DNA of 64,000 nt from CAVQCX01 sp963711095. Its GTDB lineage: Bacteria; Pseudomonadota; Gammaproteobacteria; Chromatiales; Chromatiaceae. Under the pieces are notes generated by a model that saw only the letters and a list, made by a program, of their open reading frames with translations, was not told the origin of the DNA and did not search any database. Below, one piece after another: positions 52,867 to 62,920 of this stretch. The stretch spans positions 62,001 through 126,000 of the forward strand of contig CAVQCX010000017.1 in NCBI GenBank assembly GCA_963711095.1, in the 5' to 3' direction. Position 1 is the stretch's first letter. Every line of letters begins with the position of its first letter. The position numbers and the translations under genes were made by a program.

Positions 52867-55656
52867 ATGATGCCGGGGCCCACGCAATCGCCGAAACTAT
52901 CGATGCACCTGAGACACACCGTCCTGATCGTCGCGGCGGCGTGGACGCTCGTCATCGCCCTGGGGATGGGCTGGAACCTCGAGGGCGTCCACCGGGATAC
53001 GCTGGATTCGGCACGTATCCAGGCATTGCAAGCCTTCGAAAAGGACGTTATCTACCGGGCCTGGGCCGCCCGGCAAGGCGGCGTCTATGTGCCACCTACC
53101 AAGGAAACGCCACCCAATCCCTACCTTGCCGACATCGAGAACCGGGACGTCACGACCACGTCGGGCTTGAAGCTGACCCTCGTAAATCCGGCCTACATGA
53201 CACGTCAGGTCCACGAGCTGGGGCGTGAGCGGTACGGTTACCATAGCCACATCACCAGCCTCAAGCCGATTCGTCCGGGCAATGCCCCGGACGTTTGGGA
53301 GGCCGAGGCGCTGCGCGCGTTCGCGCGCGGCAAGACGGAGGTGGCCGAGCTAGCCGAGATCGGCGGCAAGGAATATCTGCGCTTCATGCGGCCCATGGTT
53401 ACGGAGGCGCCCTGCCTCAAGTGTCATGCGAAGCAGGGCTACAAGCTCGGCGAGCAGCGTGGCGGGATCAGCGTGTCGGTGCCGATGGCGCCTTTGTGGG
53501 CCCGCATGCAAAGCCAGATGGCCACGGTCGCGACGGGCTACGGTCTGGTGTGGCTGGTGGGTCTGACCGGGATCGGCATTGGCGCCTCTCGGGTGAGCCG
53601 GAGGGTACGCGAGCGCGACCGCGCCGAGCAGGCCCTGAGGGACAGTGAGGAACGATACCGCGGGGTCGTGGAAGACGCGCCGGTGCTCATCTGCCGGCGC
53701 TTACCGGGCGGGGAGATCACATTCGTCAACAAGGCCTATTGCGACTACTTCGCGAGGACACCCGAGGAGCTGGTCGGATCGAGCTTTCTCGCGTCGATCC
53801 CCGAGGACGACCGACAGACCGTGATGGCCGCCATCTCGGCGCTGACGCTCGCCGCGCCGATTCGGTCGCAGATGCACCGGGTGGTGGCGCCCGGCGGCGA
53901 GATTCGATGGCAGTGGTGGACCAACCGCGCGCTGTTCGATGACCTGGGCAAGGTCGTTGCGATTCAGGCCATCGGCGAAGACATCACCGACAAAAAGCAC
54001 CTCGGCGAAGAGCTGGACCGTCACCGCCACCACCTGGAGCAGCTGGTGGAAGATCGCACCGCGCAGTTGGCGGCGGCGCGCGAGCGTGCGGAGGCCGCCA
54101 ACCAGGCCAAGAGTGCCTTCCTGGCCAACATGAGCCACGAAATACGTACGCCCATGAACGCCATCGTCGGGCTCACCCATCTCATGCTGCGAGCGGGACC
54201 TTCGCCCGAGCAGGCAGAACGGTTGGCCAAGATCGATGCCGCCGCCAGACACCTGCTGGACCTCATCAACGACATCCTGGATCTCTCGAAGATCGAGGCC
54301 GACAAGCTCGCCCTGGAGCAGACCGACTTCCACCTGGACACGATTTTCGATCACGTCCTATCAATGTTGCGGGAGCCGGCGCGCGCAAAGGCCTTGACCG
54401 TGAGCGCGCAGCGGGAAGGCGTGCCGCCCTGGCTGCGAGGCGACCCGATGCGGCTGCGCCAGGCCCTGCTCAACTACACCGGTAACGCGGTCAAGTTCAC
54501 CGAGCAGGGGACGGTCATTCTGCGCGCCAGGACTCTGCAGGAGCAGGGGGACGAGCTCTTGATCCGATTCGAGGTGCAGGACACGGGCATAGGCATAGAG
54601 CCGGGCAAGCTGCCGCAGCTGTTCGAGCCCTTCACGCAGGCCGATGCCTCCACGACACGCCGACACGGCGGCACCGGCCTGGGCCTGGCCATCACTCGGC
54701 GCCTGGCGCAGCTGATGGGCGGCGAGGTGGGGGCCGAGAGCGAGCCGGGCCGGGGCAGCACCTTCTGGCTCACTGCCCGACTCGGCCGCGGCCAGGGTGT
54801 CCAGCCCGCCCCCGCGTCGGCCGGCGTGGTGGGGGACGCAGAGAAGGCGCTGCGCGCCCGTCATGCGGGCTCGCGCATCCTGTTGGTGGAGGACAACGCC
54901 GTCAACCGCGAGGTGGCGACAGAGCTGCTGCGTGGCGCGGGCCTGACAGTGGATACGGCCCAAGACGGTCGGGAGGCGCTGGACAAGGTGCGCACCACGG
55001 CCTACGAGCTGGTGCTGATGGACATCCAGATGCCCAAGATGGACGGTCTGGAAGCAACGCGTCAGATCCGTTCCATGGACGGCAAGGCCGACCTCCCGAT
55101 CCTCGCCATGACCGCCAATATCTTCGCGGAGGACCGTCAAGCCTGCCTGGAGGCCGGCATGAACGACTTCGTGGGCAAGCCTGTCGCACCGGACGATCTC
55201 TACGCGATGTTGGGCAGGTGGCTGCCCCAGCGGGAGGCTGCCGCAGAGCCGCCCAGTCCTTACAAAGGCAAGGAGCCGACCCTGAGAGCCGAGCTGGAGG
55301 CCATCGACGGGCTGGACCTGGCAACAGCGTTGCGCCACCTGCGCGGCAACCTGGCGAGCTGTCAGCGGCTGTTAGCCAAGCTCGATAACGACCACGGCAA
55401 CGACATGCGAGAGCTCGGCACGCTTCTCGAAACGGGAGCAGCCGACGACGCCCGGCGTCTGGCCCACACCCTCAAGGGTCTGGCCGGCACGCTGGGCCTG
55501 ACCCGCCTGCAGGAGGCAGCCGCGGCGCTGGAAGCACACCTGGGTCGTCACGACACCGAAAGCGGCGGAGACGAGATCTCCCGCCTCATGGACGCGGTAA
55601 GCACCGAGCAGGCGCGCCTCCACGAGCGTCTGGCCCGTCTTCTCGAACGGGAGTGA
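52867..55656 (+). CDS. Hybrid sensor kinase with Tll0287-like haem-binding sensor domain
   Basis: 929 aa. N-terminal membrane helix (about 15-35), a periplasmic Tll0287-like (DUF3365) domain with the c-haem site CLKCH (about 181-185) and KLGEQRGGISVSVPM, and a second helix (about 218-240). A PAS domain follows (about 258-380), then a coiled coil, HisKA with HEIRTPMN (His about 424), HATPase (DTGIGI, GGTGLGLAI), a receiver domain (ILLVEDNAVNREV, phospho-Asp in LMDIQMPKMDG) and a C-terminal Hpt (LAHTLKGLAGTLG). It is a complete BarA-like phosphorelay with a haem input, suggesting redox or gas sensing. No response regulator is adjacent. Confidence 0.9.
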   Translation: MMPGPTQSPKLSMHLRHTVLIVAAAWTLVIALGMGWNLEGVHRDTLDSARIQALQAFEKDVIYRAWAARQGGVYVPPTKETPPNPYLADIENRDVTTTSGLKLTLVNPAYMTRQVHELGRERYGYHSHITSLKPIRPGNAPDVWEAEALRAFARGKTEVAELAEIGGKEYLRFMRPMVTEAPCLKCHAKQGYKLGEQRGGISVSVPMAPLWARMQSQMATVATGYGLVWLVGLTGIGIGASRVSRRVRERDRAEQALRDSEERYRGVVEDAPVLICRRLPGGEITFVNKAYCDYFARTPEELVGSSFLASIPEDDRQTVMAAISALTLAAPIRSQMHRVVAPGGEIRWQWWTNRALFDDLGKVVAIQAIGEDITDKKHLGEELDRHRHHLEQLVEDRTAQLAAARERAEAANQAKSAFLANMSHEIRTPMNAIVGLTHLMLRAGPSPEQAERLAKIDAAARHLLDLINDILDLSKIEADKLALEQTDFHLDTIFDHVLSMLREPARAKALTVSAQREGVPPWLRGDPMRLRQALLNYTGNAVKFTEQGTVILRARTLQEQGDELLIRFEVQDTGIGIEPGKLPQLFEPFTQADASTTRRHGGTGLGLAITRRLAQLMGGEVGAESEPGRGSTFWLTARLGRGQGVQPAPASAGVVGDAEKALRARHAGSRILLVEDNAVNREVATELLRGAGLTVDTAQDGREALDKVRTTAYELVLMDIQMPKMDGLEATRQIRSMDGKADLPILAMTANIFAEDRQACLEAGMNDFVGKPVAPDDLYAMLGRWLPQREAAAEPPSPYKGKEPTLRAELEAIDGLDLATALRHLRGNLASCQRLLAKLDNDHGNDMRELGTLLETGAADDARRLAHTLKGLAGTLGLTRLQEAAAALEAHLGRHDTESGGDEISRLMDAVSTEQARLHERLARLLERE

Positions 55657-56067
55657 CCAGTCCTCCCCGGGCGCTGTCGTTCGGCACAGAAGAGACCTTA
55701 GCGCAGAAGGGCGCCAGACGGTGTGGTGAGGCAACCCCGGGCGGCGGCGCAACGAGGCCGAGCCGATGTCGCGCAGGCATAGGGCGCTGCCCTGCTCGAG
55801 CAGACGATCCATCTCTCCCGCTCCAGCCTCGGCGTTGGGCCAGGAAGACCAGGTGAAGTCCACGCCGGGGACGCGCGCGCGTCCCGAAAGCGCGGGCACA
55901 GGAACATTTACCCACACACTGCAACAGCTTGCCAGTAAAGTGAGCCTGGCAAGATTCAAGAAACACAAGAGATGACCGAAAAAATCTCAATCAAGACCGA
56001 GTCTTGCTCCGAGCCAGCGTCACGTTTCTGGCGCCAGGCAGCTCAAAGGGTGAATGAGCACCTTAAA

Positions 56068-56373
56068 CCTAGAAGCGGCAGTTGAACGGCCGCCAGGGTG
56101 CGTGCCGCGTGGTGTCTGGCAAGGCATGACGAGGCGGACTAAATCGCCGGGAGCGATTTGAACAGCTACCGCTGGCCCGCAGGGCGAAGGGCAGGATGCC
56201 CGGAGTAATAGTCATTCTATTCCAACGAGTTATAACGCAGCTAGGCGCCGCGCGGTGCGTGCCCTGGTGGTCGTAGCGGCCATCACCTGACGGGTGAGTA
56301 TCAGGTTTTTCCATAAACACAGTCCGCGCAGCCACTGGATCGCTGCTCGAAGCGGTCAACTGCTGTTTCTAGG
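56068..56373. mobile_element. CCTAGAA-type MITE, copy B (306 bp)
   Basis: Complete element with inverted ends CCTAGAAGCGGCAGTTGA and CAACTGCTGTTTCTAGG and the target duplication TTAAA on both sides (56063-56067 and 56374-56378). It is in the opposite orientation to copy A and carries a 69-bp segment that copy A lacks. The rest of 55657-56515 shows no recognisable gene. Confidence 0.88.
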
Positions 56374-56515
56374 TTAAAAGGGCTGCATTTGCTGACCGGG
56401 TTGCAGTTCGTCCCATAGAGAGCCCGCTATCTCTGGTTATGCAGAACATCTCTCGCGTGCAACGCTGTAGCGAGGCGCAGATTGGGCCCCGCGGCTGGGG
56501 GCTTGGACATGCGGG

Positions 56516-56920
56516 TCAGTATCGCGACCGCATGAATGCGATCCCCGGCTCCATCATGACGCGCCAGGCACGCTCGGTGTTGGCATCGCAACAAGGATCG
56601 AATTCTTTTACCGTTCCAACAAGACAATCCAACCAGATGTCGTAGAGCTCAGGTCGGACATCCTGCTGCTTTCGGCCGTGGACTTCGGCGATGCGCCGCA
56701 GATGTGCCTCGGATTCGGATTTCCCCATCGCTGCCAGCATCATCAGATACAGGGAAGCCTTGAGAATCTTTTTCTGGGTCTTGAAGTCTGTGTTCTTGAA
56801 TTTCTCCGCTACCTCATCGGACGAAGCCAGAAACGTCTCGTAGAAGTGGTCGAGGAAGTCGGGCCGTGCCGTGCAGCGTTCGAGACTGTCATTGAACAGC
56901 CCGATCTCATAGTCGCCCAT
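56516..56920 (-). CDS. Globin-like protein
   Basis: 134 aa. Helical with a globin-like layout: FLDHFYETFLASSDEVAEKFKNTDFKTQKKILKASLYLMM for helices A-E, the likely proximal His in IAEVHGRKQQDVRPELYDIWLDCLV, and a C-terminal helix WRVMMEPGIAFMRSRY. Probably binds haem and O2 or NO. ATG at 56920 with GAGGA about 9 bp upstream. The proximity to the haem-sensor kinase is suggestive, but a MITE lies between them and they are convergent. Confidence 0.7.
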   Translation of the reverse strand: MGDYEIGLFNDSLERCTARPDFLDHFYETFLASSDEVAEKFKNTDFKTQKKILKASLYLMMLAAMGKSESEAHLRRIAEVHGRKQQDVRPELYDIWLDCLVGTVKEFDPCCDANTERAWRVMMEPGIAFMRSRY

Positions 56921-57284
56921 ACGCCTGTCCTCGGTCACCGGTCGCGATCTCGCGGATCCCCATCGATGCACATTAGCTGGGCGATCTACCCGTCGAAGCC
57001 GCTGGCGAGTGGTTTCTCCCGGGTGCCTTTCATGACAGATCCCGGGGCGCAACGGCTGCCACTTGGCGCGGGGATCGGCTCCGGTTGGCACGACGGATGC
57101 CCGCCTCGCGGGAATTCTAAGCCGGTCGCCCCTCGCGTCAAGCGGTCCAGGCACCCCGCCAACGCGCGTGGCGCAGCCCTCAGCGCGATCGTCGCCGAGG
57201 CTGGGCCCAGGTACCTTCGCAACAACCGCGGGCTCGGGGATACGTCCATCAGGACGTCGTGTTTCAGACCTATCTCAACGCTGT

Positions 57285-57311
57285 TCGGAGCGGTCAACTG
57301 CCGTTTCTAGG
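57285..57311. mobile_element. CCTAGAA-type MITE, right-end fragment (copy D)
   Basis: GGAGCGGTCAACTGCCGTTTCTAGG matches the right terminus of copies A and B. No left end is visible in the upstream kilobase apart from copy B itself. The remainder of 56921-57369 holds no recognisable gene. Confidence 0.7.
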
Positions 57312-57369
57312 TTGAAGGCCACCACAGGGTCGGAATGGACCCAAGCTCGCACTATCGGAAACGGCCAAT

Positions 57370-58797
57370 CTAGCCCCTCCGGATCGCGTCGATGACAGCG
57401 CTGGTGGAGCAGCCCTCCATGTAGTCGAGCACCACCACCTCGCCGCCACGGCGGCGCACGCACTCATAGCCGGCGATCTGCTCGGGCCGGTAGTCACCGC
57501 CCTTGACCAGGACATCCGGGCCGACTGCGCAAATCAGGCGCTCCGGGGTGTCTTCCGCGAAGGGCACCACCCAGTCCACCGCACGCAGACCGGCCAGCAC
57601 GGCCATGCGCTGCTCCAGCCGGTTGACCGGACGCTCCGCGCCCTTGAGACGCCGCACCGAGGCATCGTCGTTGACGGCGACCACGAGGCGGTCGCCCAGG
57701 CTCGCGGCCTGCCCGAGGTAGCCGACATGTCCAGGGTGGAGCAGATCGAAGCAGCCGTTGGTCATCACCAGTGTTTCGCCCCGGGCCCGCGCCTCGCGCA
57801 CCAGCTCCAGCAGGCGCGCCTCGGTGACCACCCCGTGCAGCGCACTGGCGCCCGCCACGAGCTCCCGGGCGAGCTCCGCGATGCCGACGGTGGCGGTGCC
57901 GAGCTTGCCGACTACCAGACCGGCGGCGGTGTTGGCCAACACCGCCGCCTCGGGCAGGGGCAGGCCCGCCGCCATGGCCGCCGCCATGGTGGCCACCACG
58001 GTGTCCCCGGCACCGGTGACGTCGAACACCTCCCGGGCGCGTGCCGGCAGCTGCAGGGGCTCGTCGTCCCGGGTGATCAAGGTCATACCGCGCTCGCTGC
58101 GGGTCACCAGCAGGTTGTCGATGCCGGCCTCCTCCAGCAGGCGCCGACCGTTGGCGGCCACCTCCCGGTCGCTCACACCCGGGCCCGCGGCGGCCTGCAG
58201 CTCCTGGAGGTTGGGCGTCGCCAGCGAGGCACCCCGGTAGGCGCCGAAATCCCTGCGCTTGGGGTCGACGACGACCGGCTTGCCGGCCGCCCGGGCCGCC
58301 CGGATCAGCGCCTGGGGGTCCGCAAGCGTGCCCTTGCCGTAATCGGAGAGCACCACGACGTCACACGCAGGCAGGCGCTCTTGGAAGCGCGCCAGCAGGC
58401 CGGGGGCACAAAGCGCGCGAAAATCCTGCTCGAAGTCCAGGCGGATGAGCTGCTGGTGGCGGCTGATCACCCGAAGCTTGGCGATGGTCGGTACGCCGTC
58501 CAGGGTGACCAGCGAGGTCTCGCAGCCGCGATCGCTGAGCAGTGTGCCCAGCCGGCGTCCGGCTTCATCAGCCCCCACCAGCGCGACCACGCAAGCCGAG
58601 CCGCCCAGGGCCAGGATATTGGCCGCCACGTTGCCGGCGCCACCGAGGCGCTCCTCCTCGCCGGTGACGTGGACCACCGCGACCGGGGCCTCCGGGGAAA
58701 TGCGCTGGGTATCACCGTACCAGTAGCGATCGAGCATGATGTCGCCGACCACCAGCACCCGGGCGCGCGTCAGGCTGCTCAGCTTGGACAACGCCAT
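57370..58797 (-). CDS. hldE: Bifunctional heptose-7-phosphate kinase / heptose-1-phosphate adenylyltransferase
   Basis: 475 aa. The N-terminal ribokinase-like domain (about 1-315) has GGAGNVAANI and the anion-hole DVTGAGDTV (about residue 259). The C-terminal nucleotidyltransferase (about 345-475) has TNGCFDLLHPGHVGYL and VVLDYMEGCSTSAVI. Makes ADP-heptose for the LPS core, in line with waaA and lpxL elsewhere in the window. Followed by the zinc-finger, ilvE and glnE genes, all on the minus strand with HldE transcribed last. Confidence 0.95.
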   Translation of the reverse strand: MALSKLSSLTRARVLVVGDIMLDRYWYGDTQRISPEAPVAVVHVTGEEERLGGAGNVAANILALGGSACVVALVGADEAGRRLGTLLSDRGCETSLVTLDGVPTIAKLRVISRHQQLIRLDFEQDFRALCAPGLLARFQERLPACDVVVLSDYGKGTLADPQALIRAARAAGKPVVVDPKRRDFGAYRGASLATPNLQELQAAAGPGVSDREVAANGRRLLEEAGIDNLLVTRSERGMTLITRDDEPLQLPARAREVFDVTGAGDTVVATMAAAMAAGLPLPEAAVLANTAAGLVVGKLGTATVGIAELARELVAGASALHGVVTEARLLELVREARARGETLVMTNGCFDLLHPGHVGYLGQAASLGDRLVVAVNDDASVRRLKGAERPVNRLEQRMAVLAGLRAVDWVVPFAEDTPERLICAVGPDVLVKGGDYRPEQIAGYECVRRRGGEVVVLDYMEGCSTSAVIDAIRRG

Positions 58798-58859
58798 GGC
58801 AAGTACCTCTCGGGTAGGCCGGCTGGCGCAAAGCCGCGCCTTTCGACGCCACTCAGGGG

Positions 58860-59048
58860 TCAGCGCTGCAGGCGGTACCGGGCCCCGCAGTAGGGGCAGG
58901 TCGCCTCACCGGTCTTCTCGATGGGCAGATAGACCCGCGGGTGCATGCTCCAGAGCGCTTCGCCCGGCATCGGGCAGGACAGGGGAAGGTCCGTCGGGCG
59001 CACCTGGCGCACACCCATCGGGATGGGCTGGGCGGGGGTCTCGGCCAT
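58860..59048 (-). CDS. Small CHCC zinc-finger protein (NDUFS6-like)
   Basis: 62 aa. LSCPMPGEALWSMHPRVYLPIEKTGEATCPYCGARYRL has the Cys-His-Cys-Cys arrangement of the CHCC zinc-finger family, which in bacteria occurs in short proteins often next to ilvE or LPS genes. Role unknown. ATG at 59048 with GAGGAG about 8 bp upstream, 29 bp after ilvE. Confidence 0.88.
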   Translation of the reverse strand: MAETPAQPIPMGVRQVRPTDLPLSCPMPGEALWSMHPRVYLPIEKTGEATCPYCGARYRLQR

Positions 59049-59077
59049 CCGTTCTCTCCTCGCGGCAGGGGTCGGGA

Positions 59078-60001
59078 TCATATCAGCGTCAGCCACTCGG
59101 GATGCTCGTCCCGCCGGCCAAGGACCTGATCGAAATACAGGGTCTGCAGGCGCTCGGTGAGGGGCCCGCGGGAGCCGTCGCCGATGCAGCGGTTGTCGAC
59201 CTCGCGGATGGGCGTGACCTCGGCCGCGGTGCCCGTGAAAAACGCCTCGTCTGCCACATAGACCTCGTCTCGAGTGATGCGCTTCTCGCGCACCGGCACG
59301 CCGATCTCGGAGGCGAGCTGCACCACCGTCTTGCGAGTGATGCCGTCCAGGGCCGAGGTCAGATCCGGAGTCAGGATCTCGCCGTCGCGGATCAGGAAGA
59401 TGTTTTCGCCGCTGCCCTCGGCCACATAGCCCTCGGGATCGAGCAGCAGGGCCTCGTCGTAGCCGCAGGACAGCGCCTCGTTCAAGGCCAGCATGGAGTT
59501 CATATAGTTGCCGTTGGCCTTGGCCTTGCACATGGTCACATTGACGTGATGACGGGTGTAAGACGAGGTGCGCACGCGGATGCCCTTCTGCATGTTCTCC
59601 GCGCCCAGGTACGCCCCCCATTCCCAGGCCGCCACCATCACGTGGACCTGGAGGTTGTCGGCGCGCAGACCCATGCCCTCGGAGCCATAGAAGCACATGG
59701 GCCGGATATAGGCCGATTGCAGGTGGTTCTCGCGCACCGCAGCCCGCTGGGCCTGGTTGATGCTGGCCTTGTCAAACGGCATGGGCATGCGCAGGATGTG
59801 CGCGGAGCGAAACAGCCGGTCGGTGTGCTCCTGCAGGCGGAAGATAGCGGTACCGTTGACGGTCTTGTAGGCGCGCACGCCCTCGAAGACGCCCATCCCA
59901 TAGTGCAGCGTGTGGGTCAGCACGTGGGTCTTCGCCTCGCGCCAGGGCACCAGCTCGCCATCGAGCCAGATCACCCCATCGCGGTCCGCCATCGTCGCCA
60001 T
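59078..60001 (-). CDS. ilvE: Branched-chain amino acid aminotransferase
   Basis: 307 aa, fold type IV PLP enzyme. HTLHYGMGVFEGVRAYKT, the PLP-binding Lys in CKAKANGNYMNS, EGYVAEGSGENIFLIRDGEI and FFTGTAAEVTPI are conserved. Transaminates Leu, Ile and Val with 2-oxoglutarate in the cytoplasm. Lies 54 bp downstream of glnE; the start is ambiguous between the first Met and the one three codons later. Confidence 0.95.
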   Translation of the reverse strand: MATMADRDGVIWLDGELVPWREAKTHVLTHTLHYGMGVFEGVRAYKTVNGTAIFRLQEHTDRLFRSAHILRMPMPFDKASINQAQRAAVRENHLQSAYIRPMCFYGSEGMGLRADNLQVHVMVAAWEWGAYLGAENMQKGIRVRTSSYTRHHVNVTMCKAKANGNYMNSMLALNEALSCGYDEALLLDPEGYVAEGSGENIFLIRDGEILTPDLTSALDGITRKTVVQLASEIGVPVREKRITRDEVYVADEAFFTGTAAEVTPIREVDNRCIGDGSRGPLTERLQTLYFDQVLGRRDEHPEWLTLI

Positions 60002-60055
60002 CGTTCTCTCCAGAATTGCTCGGTTGCTCGCCCCGGCGGCGCCCTCGGCTACCCC

Positions 60056-62920
60056 TCAGTGCTCCATCAGCTCGGTCCAGATGGAGCGGACCGACTCGCG
60101 CTGCTCGACCAGCGTCTGGTCGCTGACAAGACCGGACAGCTCCTGCAGGGTCTGCCGATGGTACTCCGCCCGGAAAGCTCGGTAGGCGTCGGAGAGCCGC
60201 CGGGTCGCGTCGCGCTCCATCAGCCGGTGACGCGCCAGGGTATCCAGCAGCCGGACGTTGTCGGTCCAGGTGGCCAGCTCCGACTGTCTGTGCGCCCAGC
60301 GCAAAACGGCGTATTGAACCATGAATTCGATATCCGCGATACCGCCCGGGCCCTGTTTCAGATCGAATAAGCCGGGTCGCGTCTTGTCCAGCTGGGTGCG
60401 CATGCGGTCACGCATTTCGCGGACCTCGCGGCGCAGCGTCTCCGGGTCGCGCTCCCGACACAGGGTGACACGCCGGATCTGCTCGAAGCGCGCGCCCAGG
60501 TCCGGATCGCCGGCCACCGCACGGGCGCGGATCAACGCCTGGTGCTCCCAGGTCCAGGCGCTCTCCGCCTGGTAATCGGCGAAGGCATCCAGCGAGCTGA
60601 CCAGCAGCCCGGCATTGCCGTTGGGACGCAGGCGCATGTCCACCTCATAGAGCACCCCGGCCGGGGTATGGGCGGTGAAGATGTGGATGATGCGCTGACC
60701 CAGGCGCGCGTAAAAGACGTCATTGGGGACCGCACGGGGCCCCTCGGTCACGGCATTGGGGTCCTGGGATCCATGCAGAAAAACCAGGTCCAGATCCGAT
60801 CCGTAACCCAGCTCGAAGCCGCCGAGCTTGCCATAGGCAATGACGGCAAAGCCGCTGTCGCACCCGGGCACGCCGCGAGGGCGCCCGTAGCGGGCGAGCA
60901 GATCGCGCCAGGCCTGATCGAGGACCCGCGCCGTGACCACCTCGGCGATCCAGGTCAGATAGTCGCTGACCACCATCAACGGGAGCGCGCCGCCGATGTC
61001 GGCTGCAGCGACCCGCAGCATGGAGGACTGCGCAAACTGGCGCAGCCGTTCCATCTGGTGCTCCAGGTCGTCCGGAGCGGTTTGCCCCAGAGACACATCC
61101 AGCTCCTCGCGCAGGGCCTCGCGCCCCAGGGGTGCATAGAGCCGGCGCGGGTCGAGTAGCTCGTCCAGCAACAGCGGATGGCGGGTCAGCAGGCGGGCGA
61201 TCCATGAGCTGGCTGAGGCGAGCTCGACCAGCTGCGCCAGCGCCACCGGACTCTCCACGAGCAGGGCGATGTAGGCGGTGCGGCGCGCAATCGCCTCGAG
61301 CAGCCCCAGCACCCGCTCCAGGGTGAGCCCCGGATTGGCCGCGGCGCCCACCGCAGCGAGCAGCAGCGGCATCAGCTGCTGCATGCGCTCGCGGCCCCGT
61401 TGACCCAGCGCGCGAAACGCGGCGCAGCCGCGCAGGCTGCGCAACCGCACGAGGGCATCCCCAGGGTCCGCGAAGCCTGCCGAGCGCAGCAGCTCGGCGG
61501 GACCATCCCCTTCCAGACTGCCATTCCAGAGGTCGGCCAGGGGCGAGTCGGCCTGCTCCTGCCCGGCCCGGGGTGCGGCAAACAGGCTGTCGAAGTGTGC
61601 CTGGACGCAGCTGCGGTGGGCCTCCAGAGCCGCGGCGAAGGCAGACCAGCCCGCAAAGCCCATGGCGCGGGCCAGACGCAATCGCGCCTCGGCCTCCTTG
61701 GGCAGCACGTGGGTCTGGCGATCCTCCCAGGCCTGGAGGCGGTTCTCCACCAAGCGGAGAAACTCGTAGGCCCGGGTCAGCTCCTCGACTGCTGCGCGCG
61801 GCAGATAGCCCTTGGCGGCCAGGCGCTCCAGGACCCTGAGGATGGGGCGGACCTGCAGGTCCGGCTCGCGCCCACCGCGGATCAGCTGGAACACCTGCCC
61901 GATGAACTCGACCTCCCGGATCCCGCCGGGACCGAGCTTGATGTTGGCGTCCATGCCCCGGCCATGCAGCTCGGCGCTGATCAGCCGCTTCATATCGCGC
62001 AGCGCGTCGATGGCACCGAAATCCAGGTAGCGCCGGTAAACGAAGGGCCCGAGCATCTCCATAAGCCGGGCGCCCGCGACACGGTCGCCGCCGACGACCC
62101 GCGCCTTGATCATCGCATAGCGCTCCCACTCCCGGGCGTGGGACTGGTAGTAGTCCTCCATGGCGACAAAGCTGCAGGCGAGCGGGCCCGCCTCGCCGAA
62201 CGGGCGAAGCCGAGCGTCCACCCGGAACACGAAGCCGTCGGGGGTCTGAGCGGTGAGCGCCTGGATCAGGCGCTGGGCAAGACGGATGAAGAACTGCTCG
62301 TTGGTCAGACGACGGGGCCCGTCCACCTGCCCGTCCCGCGGGTAGGCGAAGATCAGGTCGATGTCCGAGGACAGGTTGAGCTCGCAGGCACCCAGCTTAC
62401 CCATGCCCACCACCACAAGCCGCTGCTCGACGCCCGCCGGGTCCCGCGGCACACCCAGCTCGGCGGCGCTCCATCGGTGCAGGCGCACCAACGCCGCCTC
62501 GACGCAGACATCGGCCAGGGCGCTGAGGTCTTGCAGGGTCTCGGCGAGGGGGGCCCGCCCGTCCAGATCGCGCCAGACGATGCGTACCATCTGCCGACGG
62601 CGAAAGACCCGCAACGTGCGCGACAGCCCCGGCTCATCCGCCACTTCGGCCAGCTCCGCCTCGAGACGCTCGCCGGGCTCTCCGCGCTCCATCGGCCTGT
62701 CCAGATCGCCGCTCGCCAGCAGATCGGGCAGCAGAGACAGCTGTTGCCGGCAGCTGCGGGCAACGAATTCACTACCCTCCCAGACCCGCAGCAAGCCGTC
62801 CACCAGGACCGGATCGCTCGGCGGCTCGATCCCCTGGGCGCGGGCGTGCTCGCACCAGTCCGTCCAGGCGCGCTCTGCATGCTCGCGCACCGAGCTTCGA
62901 TCCGACATCTGGGTCTCCAT
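60056..62920 (-). CDS. glnE: Glutamine synthetase adenylyltransferase/adenylyl-removing enzyme
   Basis: 954 aa, full length. Two nucleotidyltransferase domains: the N-terminal deadenylylase with GMGKLGACELNLSSDIDLIFAYP (about 170-195) and the C-terminal adenylylase with AYGKLGGFELGYGSDLDLVFLHG (about 695-720), each followed by helical GlnD-PII-uridylyltransferase-like regions. It controls glutamine synthetase by reversible adenylylation in response to PII and glutamine. The start may be the Met at 62920 or the one four codons on. Confidence 0.96.
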   Translation of the reverse strand: METQMSDRSSVREHAERAWTDWCEHARAQGIEPPSDPVLVDGLLRVWEGSEFVARSCRQQLSLLPDLLASGDLDRPMERGEPGERLEAELAEVADEPGLSRTLRVFRRRQMVRIVWRDLDGRAPLAETLQDLSALADVCVEAALVRLHRWSAAELGVPRDPAGVEQRLVVVGMGKLGACELNLSSDIDLIFAYPRDGQVDGPRRLTNEQFFIRLAQRLIQALTAQTPDGFVFRVDARLRPFGEAGPLACSFVAMEDYYQSHAREWERYAMIKARVVGGDRVAGARLMEMLGPFVYRRYLDFGAIDALRDMKRLISAELHGRGMDANIKLGPGGIREVEFIGQVFQLIRGGREPDLQVRPILRVLERLAAKGYLPRAAVEELTRAYEFLRLVENRLQAWEDRQTHVLPKEAEARLRLARAMGFAGWSAFAAALEAHRSCVQAHFDSLFAAPRAGQEQADSPLADLWNGSLEGDGPAELLRSAGFADPGDALVRLRSLRGCAAFRALGQRGRERMQQLMPLLLAAVGAAANPGLTLERVLGLLEAIARRTAYIALLVESPVALAQLVELASASSWIARLLTRHPLLLDELLDPRRLYAPLGREALREELDVSLGQTAPDDLEHQMERLRQFAQSSMLRVAAADIGGALPLMVVSDYLTWIAEVVTARVLDQAWRDLLARYGRPRGVPGCDSGFAVIAYGKLGGFELGYGSDLDLVFLHGSQDPNAVTEGPRAVPNDVFYARLGQRIIHIFTAHTPAGVLYEVDMRLRPNGNAGLLVSSLDAFADYQAESAWTWEHQALIRARAVAGDPDLGARFEQIRRVTLCRERDPETLRREVREMRDRMRTQLDKTRPGLFDLKQGPGGIADIEFMVQYAVLRWAHRQSELATWTDNVRLLDTLARHRLMERDATRRLSDAYRAFRAEYHRQTLQELSGLVSDQTLVEQRESVRSIWTELMEH

